A DNA stretch of 64,000 bases, taken from positions 69,178-133,177 of the forward strand of contig CAWJCL010000004.1 in NCBI GenBank assembly GCA_963841425.1, written 5' to 3'. Each line of letters opens with the position of its first letter. Position 1 is the first letter of the stretch. Below the pieces are notes generated by a model. That model was not told where the DNA came from and did not search any database. It was given only the letters and a program-made list of their open reading frames with translations. A program made the translations under genes and the position numbers. Of this stretch, positions 15,892 through 24,113 are shown piece by piece. Source of the stretch: DATEOR01 sp963841425. Its GTDB lineage: Bacteria; Actinomycetota; Thermoleophilia; Gaiellales; Gaiellaceae.

Positions 15892-17882
15892 CAGCGTTGC
15901 GCCCCGCCCAGCTCTGTCCTCCACCCGGCGAGCACCGCGTGAACCTTGGCGGCGCCGATGATGGGCTCGTCGGGAACCTGCAGCCGGCGCGGATGGAGGA
16001 TGAACGGCCGCGTCTGCGGGCCGCCGATCCCGCCGTGGAAGGAAATGAGCTCCTCGAAGGCGCAGCCTTCGTCCATGTCGGGGTCGTAGAAGCTCCCGAC
16101 CATGATGTCCGCAACGTGGTCGAAGGAGTCGGTGCGCTCCAGGTGCTGCGCGGCGGTGGGGGAGAAGTTCGCGAGGGGATCCTCGCCCTCGATGCGACCG
16201 TCGGCGAGGTAGCGGGCACCGCGCCCTCCGAGCACGACGGGCCCCTCACGCTCCGAGCGAACGAGGAGCCAGCCGACGTGGGGGTGCTCGCGCAGCGCGC
16301 TCAAGAGCTTCGGATGACGCTGGTCGATCTCCTCGAGCGTCAGCCGCCTCGGCTCCTCCATCAAATAGATGAGGCCGAGGTTCCCTGAGCCGAGGACGAC
16401 GACCTGCTCGCCGCTCACGTCCTTCTTCGACCGTTTCTTCTCCGGTGCGCGCCCGGTGGCTTCGCCCATGGCGTGGCCAACCATGGCGTCCTGCTCGTCT
16501 CCGCCGCCGACGCGCGTCACCTTTCCCTCCGCGAGCGAGCGCTCTACGAGCTCGGCGAGCCCGTAGCCGTTGCGCTGCTTGAAGGTCGCGCCCTGCGTCT
16601 GTCCGTGATCGGAGAGGACGACGATCTCGTACGGCCGCGGCGCGTACCGCCGGGCGCGCTCGATGCGCCCGAACTGCTCGTCGAGCTTGCGCAGCGCCTC
16701 CAGCGTGTCGGTGCGCTCGAGCCCGGAGTGATGCGCGACTTCGTCGTAGCTCGAGAAGGTCGCGTAGATCGCGGGGCGGCCCTTCATCATGTCCGTGAGG
16801 ACGCCGTAGACGATGAGGTCGCGGACAACCACGCACATCGCCGCGCGCATGAAGGGGTAGATGCCGCCGCGGTGCCCGCGCGGCCGAACGTCACGTCGGC
16901 GCTGCCGGGCGGAGGACGTGGTCTCGAGGATGACCTCCCAGACGAAAAGGGCGAGCGACCGGGTGACGTTGAACCCGTTGGCGAAGAACGCGCGGTAGCC
17001 GGGGTTCGCCTTCTTCTCCGCCTCCATCCGGCTGACGGTGAGGATGACGTGATCGGCCTCGCCGGAGAGGAGATTGCCGCGGCTCGCGCCGCCGTTCACG
17101 AGGAGCCCGATCCCCGTCGCCCGCCGCCGCTCGATCTCCGCGCAGTCAGGCGGAGCCGAGCACGTCATCAGGAGGCCGGTCTCCTTCTCGACCCAGCGGA
17201 AGGCCGGGATGTCCTCGTTGGAGCCGAGCAAGATCCCTGCCTGGCTCGCGCCCGTCTGGGACGAGAGGTCGGGCTCCCACTCCGTGAGCGCGTAGTCGTG
17301 TTCGGCCATCCAGCTCGCCATGTGCGGCGCGTTCCCGTCCCGCATTGCGCTCCGGAGGATGGGAAGCGCGAGGCCGTCGATCTCGAGAAAGACGATTCCC
17401 GGCTGATCCGACTCCACCCGCTCGCCCGACCGCCTCGCCAGCCGCTGGATGACCCTGATCGTGTAGGTGTCGTCGTCGTTCGAGCCGGTGATGACCTCGA
17501 GGACGACGATCACCGCCGAGGCGACGAGCGCGACGAGGAGCGCGATCCAGAAGGAGTCCAGGTGGATCGCATTGTCCGTGATGTCGTCCGCGGCGAGGAG
17601 CATCACCGCATCGGCCAGGAGGACGAGCAGGAACCCGGCGACGAGCGTGAAGGGGAGTTTCAGCGCCGCGAGGATCGGGGGGACAATCGCGTTCAGCCCC
17701 GCGACGACCGCGGAAACGAGCAACGCTCCCCAGAAGCCTTCGATGGAGGCGCCCGGCACCAGCCACGCCGCAGCCATGAGCGCGAGCGCTGCGAGGATCC
17801 AGGCGGTGACGACCCGGGCGAGCCGGAAACGTGGTCGCTCGGGCTGCCAGGTAACCGGCTCGCGATACGTCGCGGTGGACAC
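15891..17882 (-). CDS. holin-like membrane domain fused to alkaline-phosphatase-superfamily domain
   Basis: A 663-residue two-part protein. Residues about 20-130 hold four hydrophobic helices similar to the phage holin superfamily IV / YvlD type (VVTAWILAALALMAAAWLVP, LLVSAVVAGLNAIVPPILAA). Residues about 165-650 form a type I phosphodiesterase/alkaline-phosphatase domain: GIVFLEIDGLALPILRSAM with the first metal Asp, a Thr nucleophile candidate in SSQTGASQAGILLG, and VVLSDHGQTQGATF with Asp-His ligands. The start is GTG 17882, directly after the TAG of the flippase gene. The catalytic part probably acts on lipid-linked or envelope phospho-compounds; the side of the membrane is unclear. Confidence 0.88.
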   Translation of the reverse strand: MSTATYREPVTWQPERPRFRLARVVTAWILAALALMAAAWLVPGASIEGFWGALLVSAVVAGLNAIVPPILAALKLPFTLVAGFLLVLLADAVMLLAADDITDNAIHLDSFWIALLVALVASAVIVVLEVITGSNDDDTYTIRVIQRLARRSGERVESDQPGIVFLEIDGLALPILRSAMRDGNAPHMASWMAEHDYALTEWEPDLSSQTGASQAGILLGSNEDIPAFRWVEKETGLLMTCSAPPDCAEIERRRATGIGLLVNGGASRGNLLSGEADHVILTVSRMEAEKKANPGYRAFFANGFNVTRSLALFVWEVILETTSSARQRRRDVRPRGHRGGIYPFMRAAMCVVVRDLIVYGVLTDMMKGRPAIYATFSSYDEVAHHSGLERTDTLEALRKLDEQFGRIERARRYAPRPYEIVVLSDHGQTQGATFKQRNGYGLAELVERSLAEGKVTRVGGGDEQDAMVGHAMGEATGRAPEKKRSKKDVSGEQVVVLGSGNLGLIYLMEEPRRLTLEEIDQRHPKLLSALREHPHVGWLLVRSEREGPVVLGGRGARYLADGRIEGEDPLANFSPTAAQHLERTDSFDHVADIMVGSFYDPDMDEGCAFEELISFHGGIGGPQTRPFILHPRRLQVPDEPIIGAAKVHAVLAGWRTELGGAQR

Positions 17883-19040
17883 CTAGTCCGCTTCGTCCTC
17901 GTCGTCCCGCCGGCGCAGGAAGCCCGTGCCCTTCTCCCGCGCCTCGGCGCGCTTGGCCTCCTTCTTGGCGGCCCGCTGCTCTTTCTGCTCGGCTGCCTTC
18001 ACCTTCGCGTCATCGTAGGACTGGAGGACGAGGGACTTGCCGCCCGTCCACCCGAAGATCAGGACGACGAGCACGAGCGCGAAGAGGATGTTCCAGGCGG
18101 TGGTGATCAGCTGTTGCGCGGTCGAGTAGTCGACGGCGACCGACTGAGGCACGTCGCAGCAACTCGAGAGCGCGAGGGCGTTGGTCGCCTGCGTGATGCC
18201 GACCGCGCCCGGAGTGACCGAGACGACGTTCGCGAGCGAGCCCGAGCCCGTCACCCACATGATCGACTCGAAGGTCACGGGGATCGCAAAAGCGGCAAGG
18301 AAGATCCCGATCACGGTCAGCTTGCAGAGCCATGAGAGGAGCGACGGCAGGAACGCGCGCGTGAAGTAGCGGCGCGGCTGCGAGAGAATCACGCCGCCCT
18401 GCTTGGCCTGCTCCCAGAGCTTCTTCACCTGGCGCCAAAAGATCCGGCCGACTATGAGGATGAGGAGCACCGCGCCGACCACGATGCCGAGCACCAGCAC
18501 GGGGTTGTCTTTCACGTTGCCGAGGTTCTCCGTGAACGATCCCGGAACGGAGAGGAAGAGGTAGAGGTAGACGAACGTCCCGGCGACGGTGAAGAAGATC
18601 TTCTGCACGAGGTAGGCGGCGAGCGCGCCGGCGAACGTGCAGGAGGGGATGAGCGCGACGAACATGAGCAGTGTGACGAGCGTGCCGATGTTTGCCGGGA
18701 GGAAGTTGTTCATCGCCACGCCGACTGCGTAGGCGGTGACGATGGGCGCGAGGGTGACCTCGTGCCCGTAGGCTGCCTTGAGGATCCCGTAGTACGAGAC
18801 CCCGGCGAAAACCGTCTGGCCGGTCTGGAAGGTGAGCCCCGCGACGATGTAGCCGACCGGGACGGCCTTGATCTGGTCCCAGAGATCCCGCAGCCAGCCG
18901 ATCACGTCCACGCCGAGCAGGTTCAGGAGCGCGATGGCAACGGCGAGCCCGACGAGCCAAAGAACGACCTTCACGAGCCGCGAGCGGCGCGAGGGGTCGT
19001 TGAACGGAAGTGCGGCTGAAGGTTCGGCGGAGGCCGTCAT
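17883..19040 (-). CDS. flippase-like integral membrane protein (LPG synthase TM / UPF0104 family)
   Basis: A 385-residue protein with about eight transmembrane helices (VVLWLVGLAVAIALLNLLGV, LVLGIVVGAVLLILIVGRIF, NILFALVLVVLIFGWTGG) and a long charged C-terminal tail (EQKEQRAAKKEAKRAEAREK). Family signs are VAMNNFLPANIGTLVTLL and SVTPGAVGITQA, which match the lysylphosphatidylglycerol synthase membrane domain used by lipid flippases. The synthase catalytic domain is absent. It heads an operon with the holin/phosphatase fusion (zero-base spacing) and the FAH gene, suggesting work on envelope lipids. Confidence 0.88.
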   Translation of the reverse strand: MTASAEPSAALPFNDPSRRSRLVKVVLWLVGLAVAIALLNLLGVDVIGWLRDLWDQIKAVPVGYIVAGLTFQTGQTVFAGVSYYGILKAAYGHEVTLAPIVTAYAVGVAMNNFLPANIGTLVTLLMFVALIPSCTFAGALAAYLVQKIFFTVAGTFVYLYLFLSVPGSFTENLGNVKDNPVLVLGIVVGAVLLILIVGRIFWRQVKKLWEQAKQGGVILSQPRRYFTRAFLPSLLSWLCKLTVIGIFLAAFAIPVTFESIMWVTGSGSLANVVSVTPGAVGITQATNALALSSCCDVPQSVAVDYSTAQQLITTAWNILFALVLVVLIFGWTGGKSLVLQSYDDAKVKAAEQKEQRAAKKEAKRAEAREKGTGFLRRRDDEDEAD

Positions 19041-19277
19041 GCGCGGATAATCCCACGACAGGGGGGTCGGAAGAAGCCGCCCTTCTCTAGTTCGGTCACG
19101 CCTCCTGCAGAAACTGCGACCAATGACCTATGCAATCGGGTCGTGCGGCCGATGCTTTCGGCGCGGCCGAGGAGGATCATGGGTGCTCGCATCCGCTTCT
19201 GGCGGAGCCGTCCGGGTGGCGCGACTGCTGGGGGTGGTCGCGCTACCCCCTCACTGTGGTAACGGCAGGGCTTACGG
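19041..19277. other. intergenic region with a possible micro-ORF
   Basis: About 240 bases without a firm gene. A 27-codon frame (19179-19262, plus strand, MGARIRFWRSRPGG...) has GAGGAGG just before its ATG and ends two bases before the hairpin at 19265-19301, but it is too short to support by composition. The promoter of the minus gene starting at 19040 should be here (GGATTATCC near 19044-19052). Confidence 0.35.
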
Positions 19278-19301
19278 CTATGTAGTCGTTGTAAGCCCTG
19301 C
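19265..19301 (-). terminator. hairpin terminator containing the stop codon of the lipoprotein gene
   Basis: GCAGGGCTTAC (19265-19275) and GTAAGCCCTGC (19291-19301) pair perfectly over 11 bp. The stop codon of the minus-strand lipoprotein (19278-19280) lies in the 15-nt loop, so the hairpin overlaps the gene's 3' end. It would also stop plus-strand transcripts. Confidence 0.6.
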
Positions 19302-19850
19302 GCACGAATCGGCCTGCTCGAATGCGCTCTTGAGCTCGCCCTGAGCGTCGAGGTCCTGGAGTTGCTGGAACGCCGTGGAGACGTGGTCTCCCATCTCCAC
19401 GAGCGAGGTGCCGATCGTCGAGGCAGCCGTGACGGCGCCGGCGGCGCCGGATGCGTTATCCATCGCGTCGCTGATCTTCTGCAGGCTCGTGTCGAGATTC
19501 GTCGCCAGCTGGTCGATCGTGTCCTTCGCCTGCTGACCGCTTTCCGTGTCGGGCTTTCCAAGGCCGCGCAGGTCGTCGGCCAGCGTCTGCGTCGCGCTCT
19601 GGATCTCGTCGCCCGCCGTTCGGATGCCCTCTTCCGATGGGTTGTCCTTGATCCCCTGGCCCGCGTCAGCGATCGAGTTGTTCCAGGTGACGAACGCCTC
19701 GCAGACGCTGTTCGCCCAGTCGTCGGCCGCGGTCGCGGAGCTCTCCGTTCCGCTAGTCCCCGAGGAGCTGCTGCTGCCGCCGCCACAGCCGGCGGCGACG
19801 ATCGCGGCCGAGAGAATCAGGACGGCGAGGAGTGAGCGCATGCCAGGCAT
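19278..19850 (-). CDS. predicted lipoprotein, helical
   Basis: A 190-residue lipoprotein. ATG 19850 (MPGMRSLLAVLIL) or the internal ATG 19841 give a signal peptide ending IVAAGC; a Gly/Ser-rich linker (GGGSSSSSGTSGTES) follows. The mature part is mainly alpha-helical and polar (DDWANSVCEAFVTWNNSIAD, DLRGLGKPDTESGQQAKDTI), with regular heptad-like spacing and a cysteine near each end (VCEAF, DSCAG) that could form a disulphide. Similar helical lipoproteins occur widely in Thermoleophilia; no function is assigned. It follows the MEDS/HATPase gene by one base and is presumably co-transcribed. Confidence 0.8.
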   Translation of the reverse strand: MPGMRSLLAVLILSAAIVAAGCGGGSSSSSGTSGTESSATAADDWANSVCEAFVTWNNSIADAGQGIKDNPSEEGIRTAGDEIQSATQTLADDLRGLGKPDTESGQQAKDTIDQLATNLDTSLQKISDAMDNASGAAGAVTAASTIGTSLVEMGDHVSTAFQQLQDLDAQGELKSAFEQADSCAGLTTTT

Positions 19851-19851
19851 G

Positions 19852-20805
19852 CTAGCTGCCTATCGCCATGTGGATGCGGACGACGTTCCCGTCTTCGAAC
19901 GTCCGCACCTGCACGAGGTCGCAGAGCTGGTTCGCCAGCCAGAGCCCTCGCCCGCCGGTCTCGTCGAGAACAGGTTGGCGCCTGCCGGCGAGCGGCGCGT
20001 CGATTCGACCTCCGTCCTCGACCTGGAAGAGGAGGAAGCCACCGTCCTCCCAGGTGCGCATGACTCCCGAGCCTCCGCCGTGGCGGATGCTGTTCGTCGC
20101 GATCTCGTTCACGGCGAGGACGAGCGCGTCCGTCGTCTCGCGTCCGAGCCCGGCCTCCTCGGCTCGGCCGGTGACGAGCTCACGCATCTCGCCGAGTGAG
20201 TCGGCGTCGAAGGCGAGCTCCGCGGCAGAGGCGGGCGGATCCTGAAGTGGCTCCGCGAAGGGCGCCGAGATCGCTTCGAGCCCGCGGTAGCGACCGCTTT
20301 CTCGGAAGGACTCCACGTCGGACGTGAACGGATGCGTCCGCTCGGCCTCCTCGACCACGCTGGGCTCGAGGGCCGACACGTCGTACGGGCAGAGGATCCG
20401 GAACGCCGGGGTGTCCGCGAACGCGAGGTTGAGGAGCTCCTCGTGACGGTGGCACTCTGCGAGCTCCGGGTCGCTGCGCCCGGCCCAGATCGGCTCGCCG
20501 ATCCCACGGATCGCCTGCCCGCCCACGCCGTGCTCGTCGACGAAGGCCTGCCAGGCCGCGATGATGCGCGCCGGGTTCGCTCCCACCTCGGCCATGTCGG
20601 CGAACAGCACCTGGTCGGCGTCCTCGCCGAGCGCTTCGCGAAGTCGCGGGATCTTCTCGGCGCTCAGGACGACGAAGACCGGCTCGCCGGCCGCGAGCCC
20701 GCTGCGAATGAACTGGAACGTCCCGCGGAGGAACTCCTCCGCGTTACGGTAGAGAAAGGCCTCGTGCACGAAGGCCTGGTCTCGGGAGCCGGCCGCAACA
20801 GTCAT
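19852..20805 (-). CDS. MEDS-domain and HATPase anti-sigma-type regulator
   Basis: A 317-residue regulator. ATG 20805 (MTVAAGSRDQ) is preferred because longer frames run into the upstream gene. The N-terminal MEDS (DcmR-type sensory) domain spans about residues 10-170: HEAFLYRNAEEFLRGTFQFI, AGEPVFVVLSAEKIPRLREA, IRGIGEPIWAGRS, HEELLNLAFADTPAFRILCP. The C-terminal HATPase_c domain (about 215-315) resembles RsbW-like kinases: LVLAVNEIATNSIRHGGGSG, FQVEDGGRI, GRGLWLANQLCDLVQV. Proteins of this build act as anti-sigma or anti-sigma-antagonist kinases in partner switching. The target sigma factor is not in the window. Confidence 0.87.
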   Translation of the reverse strand: MTVAAGSRDQAFVHEAFLYRNAEEFLRGTFQFIRSGLAAGEPVFVVLSAEKIPRLREALGEDADQVLFADMAEVGANPARIIAAWQAFVDEHGVGGQAIRGIGEPIWAGRSDPELAECHRHEELLNLAFADTPAFRILCPYDVSALEPSVVEEAERTHPFTSDVESFRESGRYRGLEAISAPFAEPLQDPPASAAELAFDADSLGEMRELVTGRAEEAGLGRETTDALVLAVNEIATNSIRHGGGSGVMRTWEDGGFLLFQVEDGGRIDAPLAGRRQPVLDETGGRGLWLANQLCDLVQVRTFEDGNVVRIHMAIGS

Positions 20806-20846
20806 CAGGGCATACTCTGCCTCGAATCTTCCCGGCTTGGGTCCGG

Positions 20847-21332
20847 CTAAAACTGCGTCCAGGCCGTGCGTGCGAGGAGGAAGCCGTGGTTCTCTTGGTT
20901 GCGGCACTGGACGCCGTTTTCCTGGGAGACGCATGTGAAGCCGTCACGGCTCCACGAAGTCCCGTACTGGAGGACGGGTGCCGACTGGACGTAGGCCGTG
21001 TCACCCGCGCAGCGCGGCTGCGACGGGCCGAGCCGCTCCATCTCCATGCCCGTCCAGTCGAGCTCGCACTTTTGTTTGGGCTCCGGTTTCAGCCCGCTGA
21101 GGATGTCGCAGACGAGAACGCCTTCACTCGTGGCGCAGCCGATGTTCTTGGACGGCATCTGAAAGGTGCGTGACGTGAGTGCAGGAGCGGTCGTGGTGAT
21201 CGTCGGCACCGCCTCGACCGTTACGGTCTCCGGCGGGGGTTGCCCACCCGTCACCGTCACTGTGACCGTCTCCTTGCCGCCGCACGCGGCCGCGGCGAGC
21301 ACCAGACCAAGAAGAAGAACGAGCCGACCCAC
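20847..21332 (-). CDS. lipoprotein with DUF6636-like domain
   Basis: A 161-residue lipoprotein: GTG start, MGRLVLLLGLVLAAAAC with lipobox AAAC at Cys17, a Thr/Pro-rich linker, then a domain with paired cysteines: FQMPSKNIGCATSEGVLVCD, RCAGDTAYVQSAPVLQYGTS, GFTCVSQENGVQCRNQENHG. The pattern S-x-N-I-x-C ... C ... Y-G-x-x-W ... F-x-C ... C-x-N-x-x-x-H-G-F is that of a small secreted disulphide domain (DUF6636, from memory). Function unknown. A TAGGCT hexamer lies 6 nt upstream of the start with no ribosome site, suggesting a leaderless message. Confidence 0.82.
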   Translation of the reverse strand: MGRLVLLLGLVLAAAACGGKETVTVTVTGGQPPPETVTVEAVPTITTTAPALTSRTFQMPSKNIGCATSEGVLVCDILSGLKPEPKQKCELDWTGMEMERLGPSQPRCAGDTAYVQSAPVLQYGTSWSRDGFTCVSQENGVQCRNQENHGFLLARTAWTQF

Positions 21333-21338
21333 GCCCCC

Positions 21339-21344
21339 AGCCTA
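21339..21344 (-). promoter_or_regulatory. candidate -10 element TAGGCT (leaderless start)
   Basis: On the minus strand TAGGCT is followed by six bases and then the GTG start at 21332. No Shine-Dalgarno sequence exists in between. Confidence 0.4.
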
Positions 21345-22382
21345 GTACTTCACGTTTCGCAGCTCACGGTGTCGCCGCCGCCACTCCTTTCTCGTTTCCG
21401 AGCGAAGGCGCGCGTCCTTCCGGATCTCGAGCGCCCGTAGCTCCCGCTGGAGCTTGATGTAGCTGTCGAACCGCTCGGCTTCGAGCGACCCGTCCGCAAT
21501 CGCGGCCTGCACGGCGCAGCCCGGCTCGTGAAGATGCGTGCAGTCCGCGAACCGGCAGGCACCCGCGAGCTCGACGATCTCCGTGAAGGTGGAGTCGAGG
21601 ACGCTTTCGTCCGCCCAGAGCGCGAGTTCCCGCATCCCCGGTGTGTCGAGGAGAAGCGCGCCGCCGGGAAGCGGAACGAGCTCGCGATTCGTCGTCGTGT
21701 GCCGGCCGCGGCCGCCCTTGCTCGTATCCGCGGTCGGGAGGAGCTCCCTGCCCGCCAGGCGGTTGATCAGCGTCGACTTGCCGACCCCGGACGAGCCGAG
21801 GAGCGCCACCGTCCGGCCGCGCCCGAGGTAGGGCTCGAGCTCGTCGAGGCCTTCTCCCGTCGCCGCGCTGACCGCGTGCAGGGGCACACCGAACGCGATC
21901 GCCTCGACCTCGGCGAGGTCGTCTTCCGCGTCAATCGCCGTGTCGCTCTTGTTCACGACGATGACGGGGTTCGCGCCGCTGTCCCACGCGGCGGTGAGGT
22001 ACCGCTCCAATCGGCGCGGGTTCAGGTCCTGCCCGAACGCCGTGACGAGGAAGATGGTGTCGACGTTCGCCGCCACGACCTGGGCGACGGTTCGCCGCCA
22101 CGCCTCCTTGCGCGTGAAGGTCGTCCGGCGCGGGAGGATCGCCTCGACGATTCCCTTCTTCTCGCCCTCGAGCTCGCGGACCGCGACCCAGTCTCCCGCC
22201 ACGGGGAGGTCGAGCCCTTCGAGCTTTCCGGCGGGGAGCCCGCCGATGCGCCCGTGCTCGGTGAGAAGCTCGCATGGGCCGTGATGCCGCGCGGCGACGC
22301 GCGCCGGGGTGAGGCCTTGCTGTTCATAGGGCTGGAACGCATCCGCGAAGAACGCGTCCCAGCCGAGATCTTCGAGTTGCAA
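21342..22382 (-). CDS. rsgA: ribosome small subunit-dependent GTPase A
   Basis: RsgA assists late 30S subunit maturation. The 346-residue protein shows the circularly permuted GTPase order: G4 NKSD first (about residue 144), then G1 LLGSSGVGKSTLINRLAG (about 193-210), G2-region TSKGGRGRHTTTNRELVPL and G3 DTPGMREL. An N-terminal OB-fold (about 40-95) and the C-terminal zinc knuckle CRFADCTHLHEPGC complete it. The start is TTG 22382, supported by AAGGAG seven bases upstream; without it the conserved N-terminus would be lost. The stop lies nine bases before the next minus-strand gene, so the downstream lipoprotein gene may share its transcript. Confidence 0.96.
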   Translation of the reverse strand: MQLEDLGWDAFFADAFQPYEQQGLTPARVAARHHGPCELLTEHGRIGGLPAGKLEGLDLPVAGDWVAVRELEGEKKGIVEAILPRRTTFTRKEAWRRTVAQVVAANVDTIFLVTAFGQDLNPRRLERYLTAAWDSGANPVIVVNKSDTAIDAEDDLAEVEAIAFGVPLHAVSAATGEGLDELEPYLGRGRTVALLGSSGVGKSTLINRLAGRELLPTADTSKGGRGRHTTTNRELVPLPGGALLLDTPGMRELALWADESVLDSTFTEIVELAGACRFADCTHLHEPGCAVQAAIADGSLEAERFDSYIKLQRELRALEIRKDARLRSETRKEWRRRHRELRNVKY

Positions 22383-22534
22383 CCTGACTCCTTCGGCTCG
22401 AGGAACGAAAAGCGCCCGGATGGGCGCGAACGGGAGCCTCGGGAGTCGGTGCGGAAGCTAGCGCGCGCGACCGGAGGCTCGGCGGATGCAGGAATCGGAC
22501 ATTTGCGAACCTCCTCTCGTCGGGGACGACCTGC

Positions 22535-23176
22535 TCAGCCTACAGGATCGCCCGTACGCCTCAAGGCCCACTCCCGCCAGCCCTCTGCCAGCTCGGGTGC
22601 GGTGAGCAAGAGGGCGCCGCGGCCGCGCTCCTGGTGGTAGATCCGCGCGACGTCGCCGACAGAGAGCCCGTGCCCGGGCTTCTCGCCGATGCGGACCTGG
22701 TCGCCGGCGCCGATCTCGCCCTCCTCGACGATGCGGAGGTAGGCGCCCGGCCGGCCCGCGGCCGCGAAGTGGACGGGGAACGACGCGTCCTCCAGGCGCG
22801 CGCCGAGCTTCCAGCACGGGATGCGCGGCTGCGCCACCTCGAGGACGGTGCTGCCGACGTGCCAGCGTTCGCCCACGACCGCGCCGGTCACGTCCACTCC
22901 GGACACCGTCAGGTTCTCGCCGAAGTTCCCGTCCTCGAGCCCGCGCCCGAGCTCCCGCTCCCACCAGTCGATGTCTTCCCGTGCATAGGCATACACCGCC
23001 TTGTCGGGCCCGCCGTGCACCTCGCGGTCTGCCTGGTCGTCCCCGGCGACGTTGACTCCGCGCACGGGCACGCGCCCTTCGACCGCGGATTTCCAGATGG
23101 ACGTCGCCTCCCGTCGGCCGAGCCATTCGATCTCCCGCGGCGAGCCGACGTTGACCGAGAGCAGCTTTCCGCTCAC
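22535..23176 (-). CDS. MOSC domain-containing protein
   Basis: A 213-residue YiiM-like protein. GTG 23176 overlaps the GST stop (GTGA) and gives MSGKLLSVNVGSPREIEW. MOSC features: GVNVAGDDQADREVHGGPDK, then FGENLTVSGVDVTGAVVGER, and the conserved cysteine in QPRIPCWKLGARLED that in this superfamily handles sulfur or molybdenum cofactor, with the C-terminal 3-alpha segment GHGLSVGDVARIYHQE. YiiM-type proteins detoxify N-hydroxylated bases or take part in Moco-dependent reduction. It is the second gene of an operon with the GST. Confidence 0.92.
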   Translation of the reverse strand: MSGKLLSVNVGSPREIEWLGRREATSIWKSAVEGRVPVRGVNVAGDDQADREVHGGPDKAVYAYAREDIDWWERELGRGLEDGNFGENLTVSGVDVTGAVVGERWHVGSTVLEVAQPRIPCWKLGARLEDASFPVHFAAAGRPGAYLRIVEEGEIGAGDQVRIGEKPGHGLSVGDVARIYHQERGRGALLLTAPELAEGWREWALRRTGDPVG

Positions 23177-23778
23177 GGAAAGGGCGCGAGGTCGTTGACG
23201 AAGCCGGGCTGGGACTCGACGCGCGCGATCCAGCCGGCGATCGCCGGCCGCCCCGACATGTCGAGGACCTCGTGAGCGACGTGCGTGTAGGCGTAGTTGG
23301 CGATGTCCGCGACCGTGTAGCGTCCGGCCGCGAGAAATTCGTGCTCGGAGAGCCAGGCCTCGAGCACGTCGAGCTCGTCCTCGGCGCGGGCGATCCGGTC
23401 GGCCCACGCCTCGGGCTTCTCCGTGTCCCGGCCCCGCCATTTCCAGAAGCGCGACGTCGCGATACCCGGCTCGATCCCGTTCTGCTCGAAGAAGAGCCAC
23501 TGGTGGACGTGGGCGCGGTCGACGGGGTCGTCGGGGAGGAACCGGGTGCCTTCGGCGAGATAGAGGAGGACCGCGGCCGACTGCGAGACGAACTCGCCGC
23601 TCTCGAGCTCGAGCGTCGGCACCTCGCCCGACGGGTTCCGGGCCAGGTGCTCCGCCTCGGTCGCCTCGCCTTCGAAGATGTCGAGGACGACGCTCTCGTA
23701 GGGAATGTCGAGGTGCCGGAGCAGGATCCGTGCCTTCATGCAGTTCCCGGAGGCGGAGTGCTCGTACAGTCTCAGCAT
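23173..23778 (-). CDS. glutathione S-transferase family protein
   Basis: A 201-residue GST-fold protein: thioredoxin-like N-domain (MLRLYEHSASGNCMKARILL, NPSGEVPTLELESGEFVSQS with the E/Q-S pair that binds the gamma-glutamyl moiety) and helical C-domain (about residues 85-195, AAGRYTVADIANYAYTHVAH). Actinobacteria usually lack glutathione, so the true thiol partner is open. It lacks the S-S-C-S signature of the zeta class (maleylacetoacetate isomerase), although the window carries other tyrosine-pathway genes. The ATG lies only three bases from the GTG of the divergent NYN gene, which rules out normal leaders for both. Confidence 0.9.
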   Translation of the reverse strand: MLRLYEHSASGNCMKARILLRHLDIPYESVVLDIFEGEATEAEHLARNPSGEVPTLELESGEFVSQSAAVLLYLAEGTRFLPDDPVDRAHVHQWLFFEQNGIEPGIATSRFWKWRGRDTEKPEAWADRIARAEDELDVLEAWLSEHEFLAAGRYTVADIANYAYTHVAHEVLDMSGRPAIAGWIARVESQPGFVNDLAPFP

Positions 23779-23781
23779 CCC

Positions 23782-24111
23782 GTGAGACTCACAGTTCTGA
23801 TCGACGCGCGCAACGTGCTGCGTTCGCGCTGGCCGAACATCCCAGAGGACGAGCTCGTGCGGCTGATCGGCGGATGGGCTGCTGAGGAAGGACTCGAGCC
23901 CGAGATCGTCTTCGACGGCCGCGCGCCCGCAGGCGGGATCGGCACCGGAGGCGAGAGCGCGGACGACTGGATTGCGCGGCGCGCCGGTGAGCTCGCGGGC
24001 CCGTACTGGCTCGTCACATCCGACCGAGAGCTACGCGAGCGCGCGGGTGGGAGAGCTGAGCGGCTGATCGGCGGGGGCGCGTTTGCGTCGCTTCTCCTAG
24101 GGGATCGCTAG
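23782..24111 (+). CDS. NYN-domain (PIN-like) RNase candidate
   Basis: A 109-residue protein. GTG 23782 starts MRLTVLIDARNVLRSRWPNI, in which Asp8 and Asn11 match the first acidic motif of NYN/YacP (Rae1) nucleases. Later acidic or polar motif residues are in IVFDGRAPAGGIG, GESADDWIARRAGEL and LVTSDRELRERAGG (the DD and SD-R pairs typical of PIN-like sites). It probably cuts RNA. It is short for the family, but both ends look complete. The stop and the ATG of udgX are two bases apart, so the two are one operon. TACAGT lies 11 nt upstream of the start. Confidence 0.82.
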   Translation: MRLTVLIDARNVLRSRWPNIPEDELVRLIGGWAAEEGLEPEIVFDGRAPAGGIGTGGESADDWIARRAGELAGPYWLVTSDRELRERAGGRAERLIGGGAFASLLLGDR

Positions 24112-24113
24112 GA

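Noticed and set aside
16473..18335. A 620-codon plus-strand frame across the phosphatase and flippase genes.
   Set aside because: Rich in Arg, Asp, Glu and Gly without domain pattern; exact antisense register of two well-supported minus-strand genes.
23173..23778. Assignment of the GST-like gene as maleylacetoacetate isomerase of the tyrosine pathway.
   Set aside because: It lacks the zeta-class S-S-C-S active-site signature and is 32 kb from the tyrosine genes.
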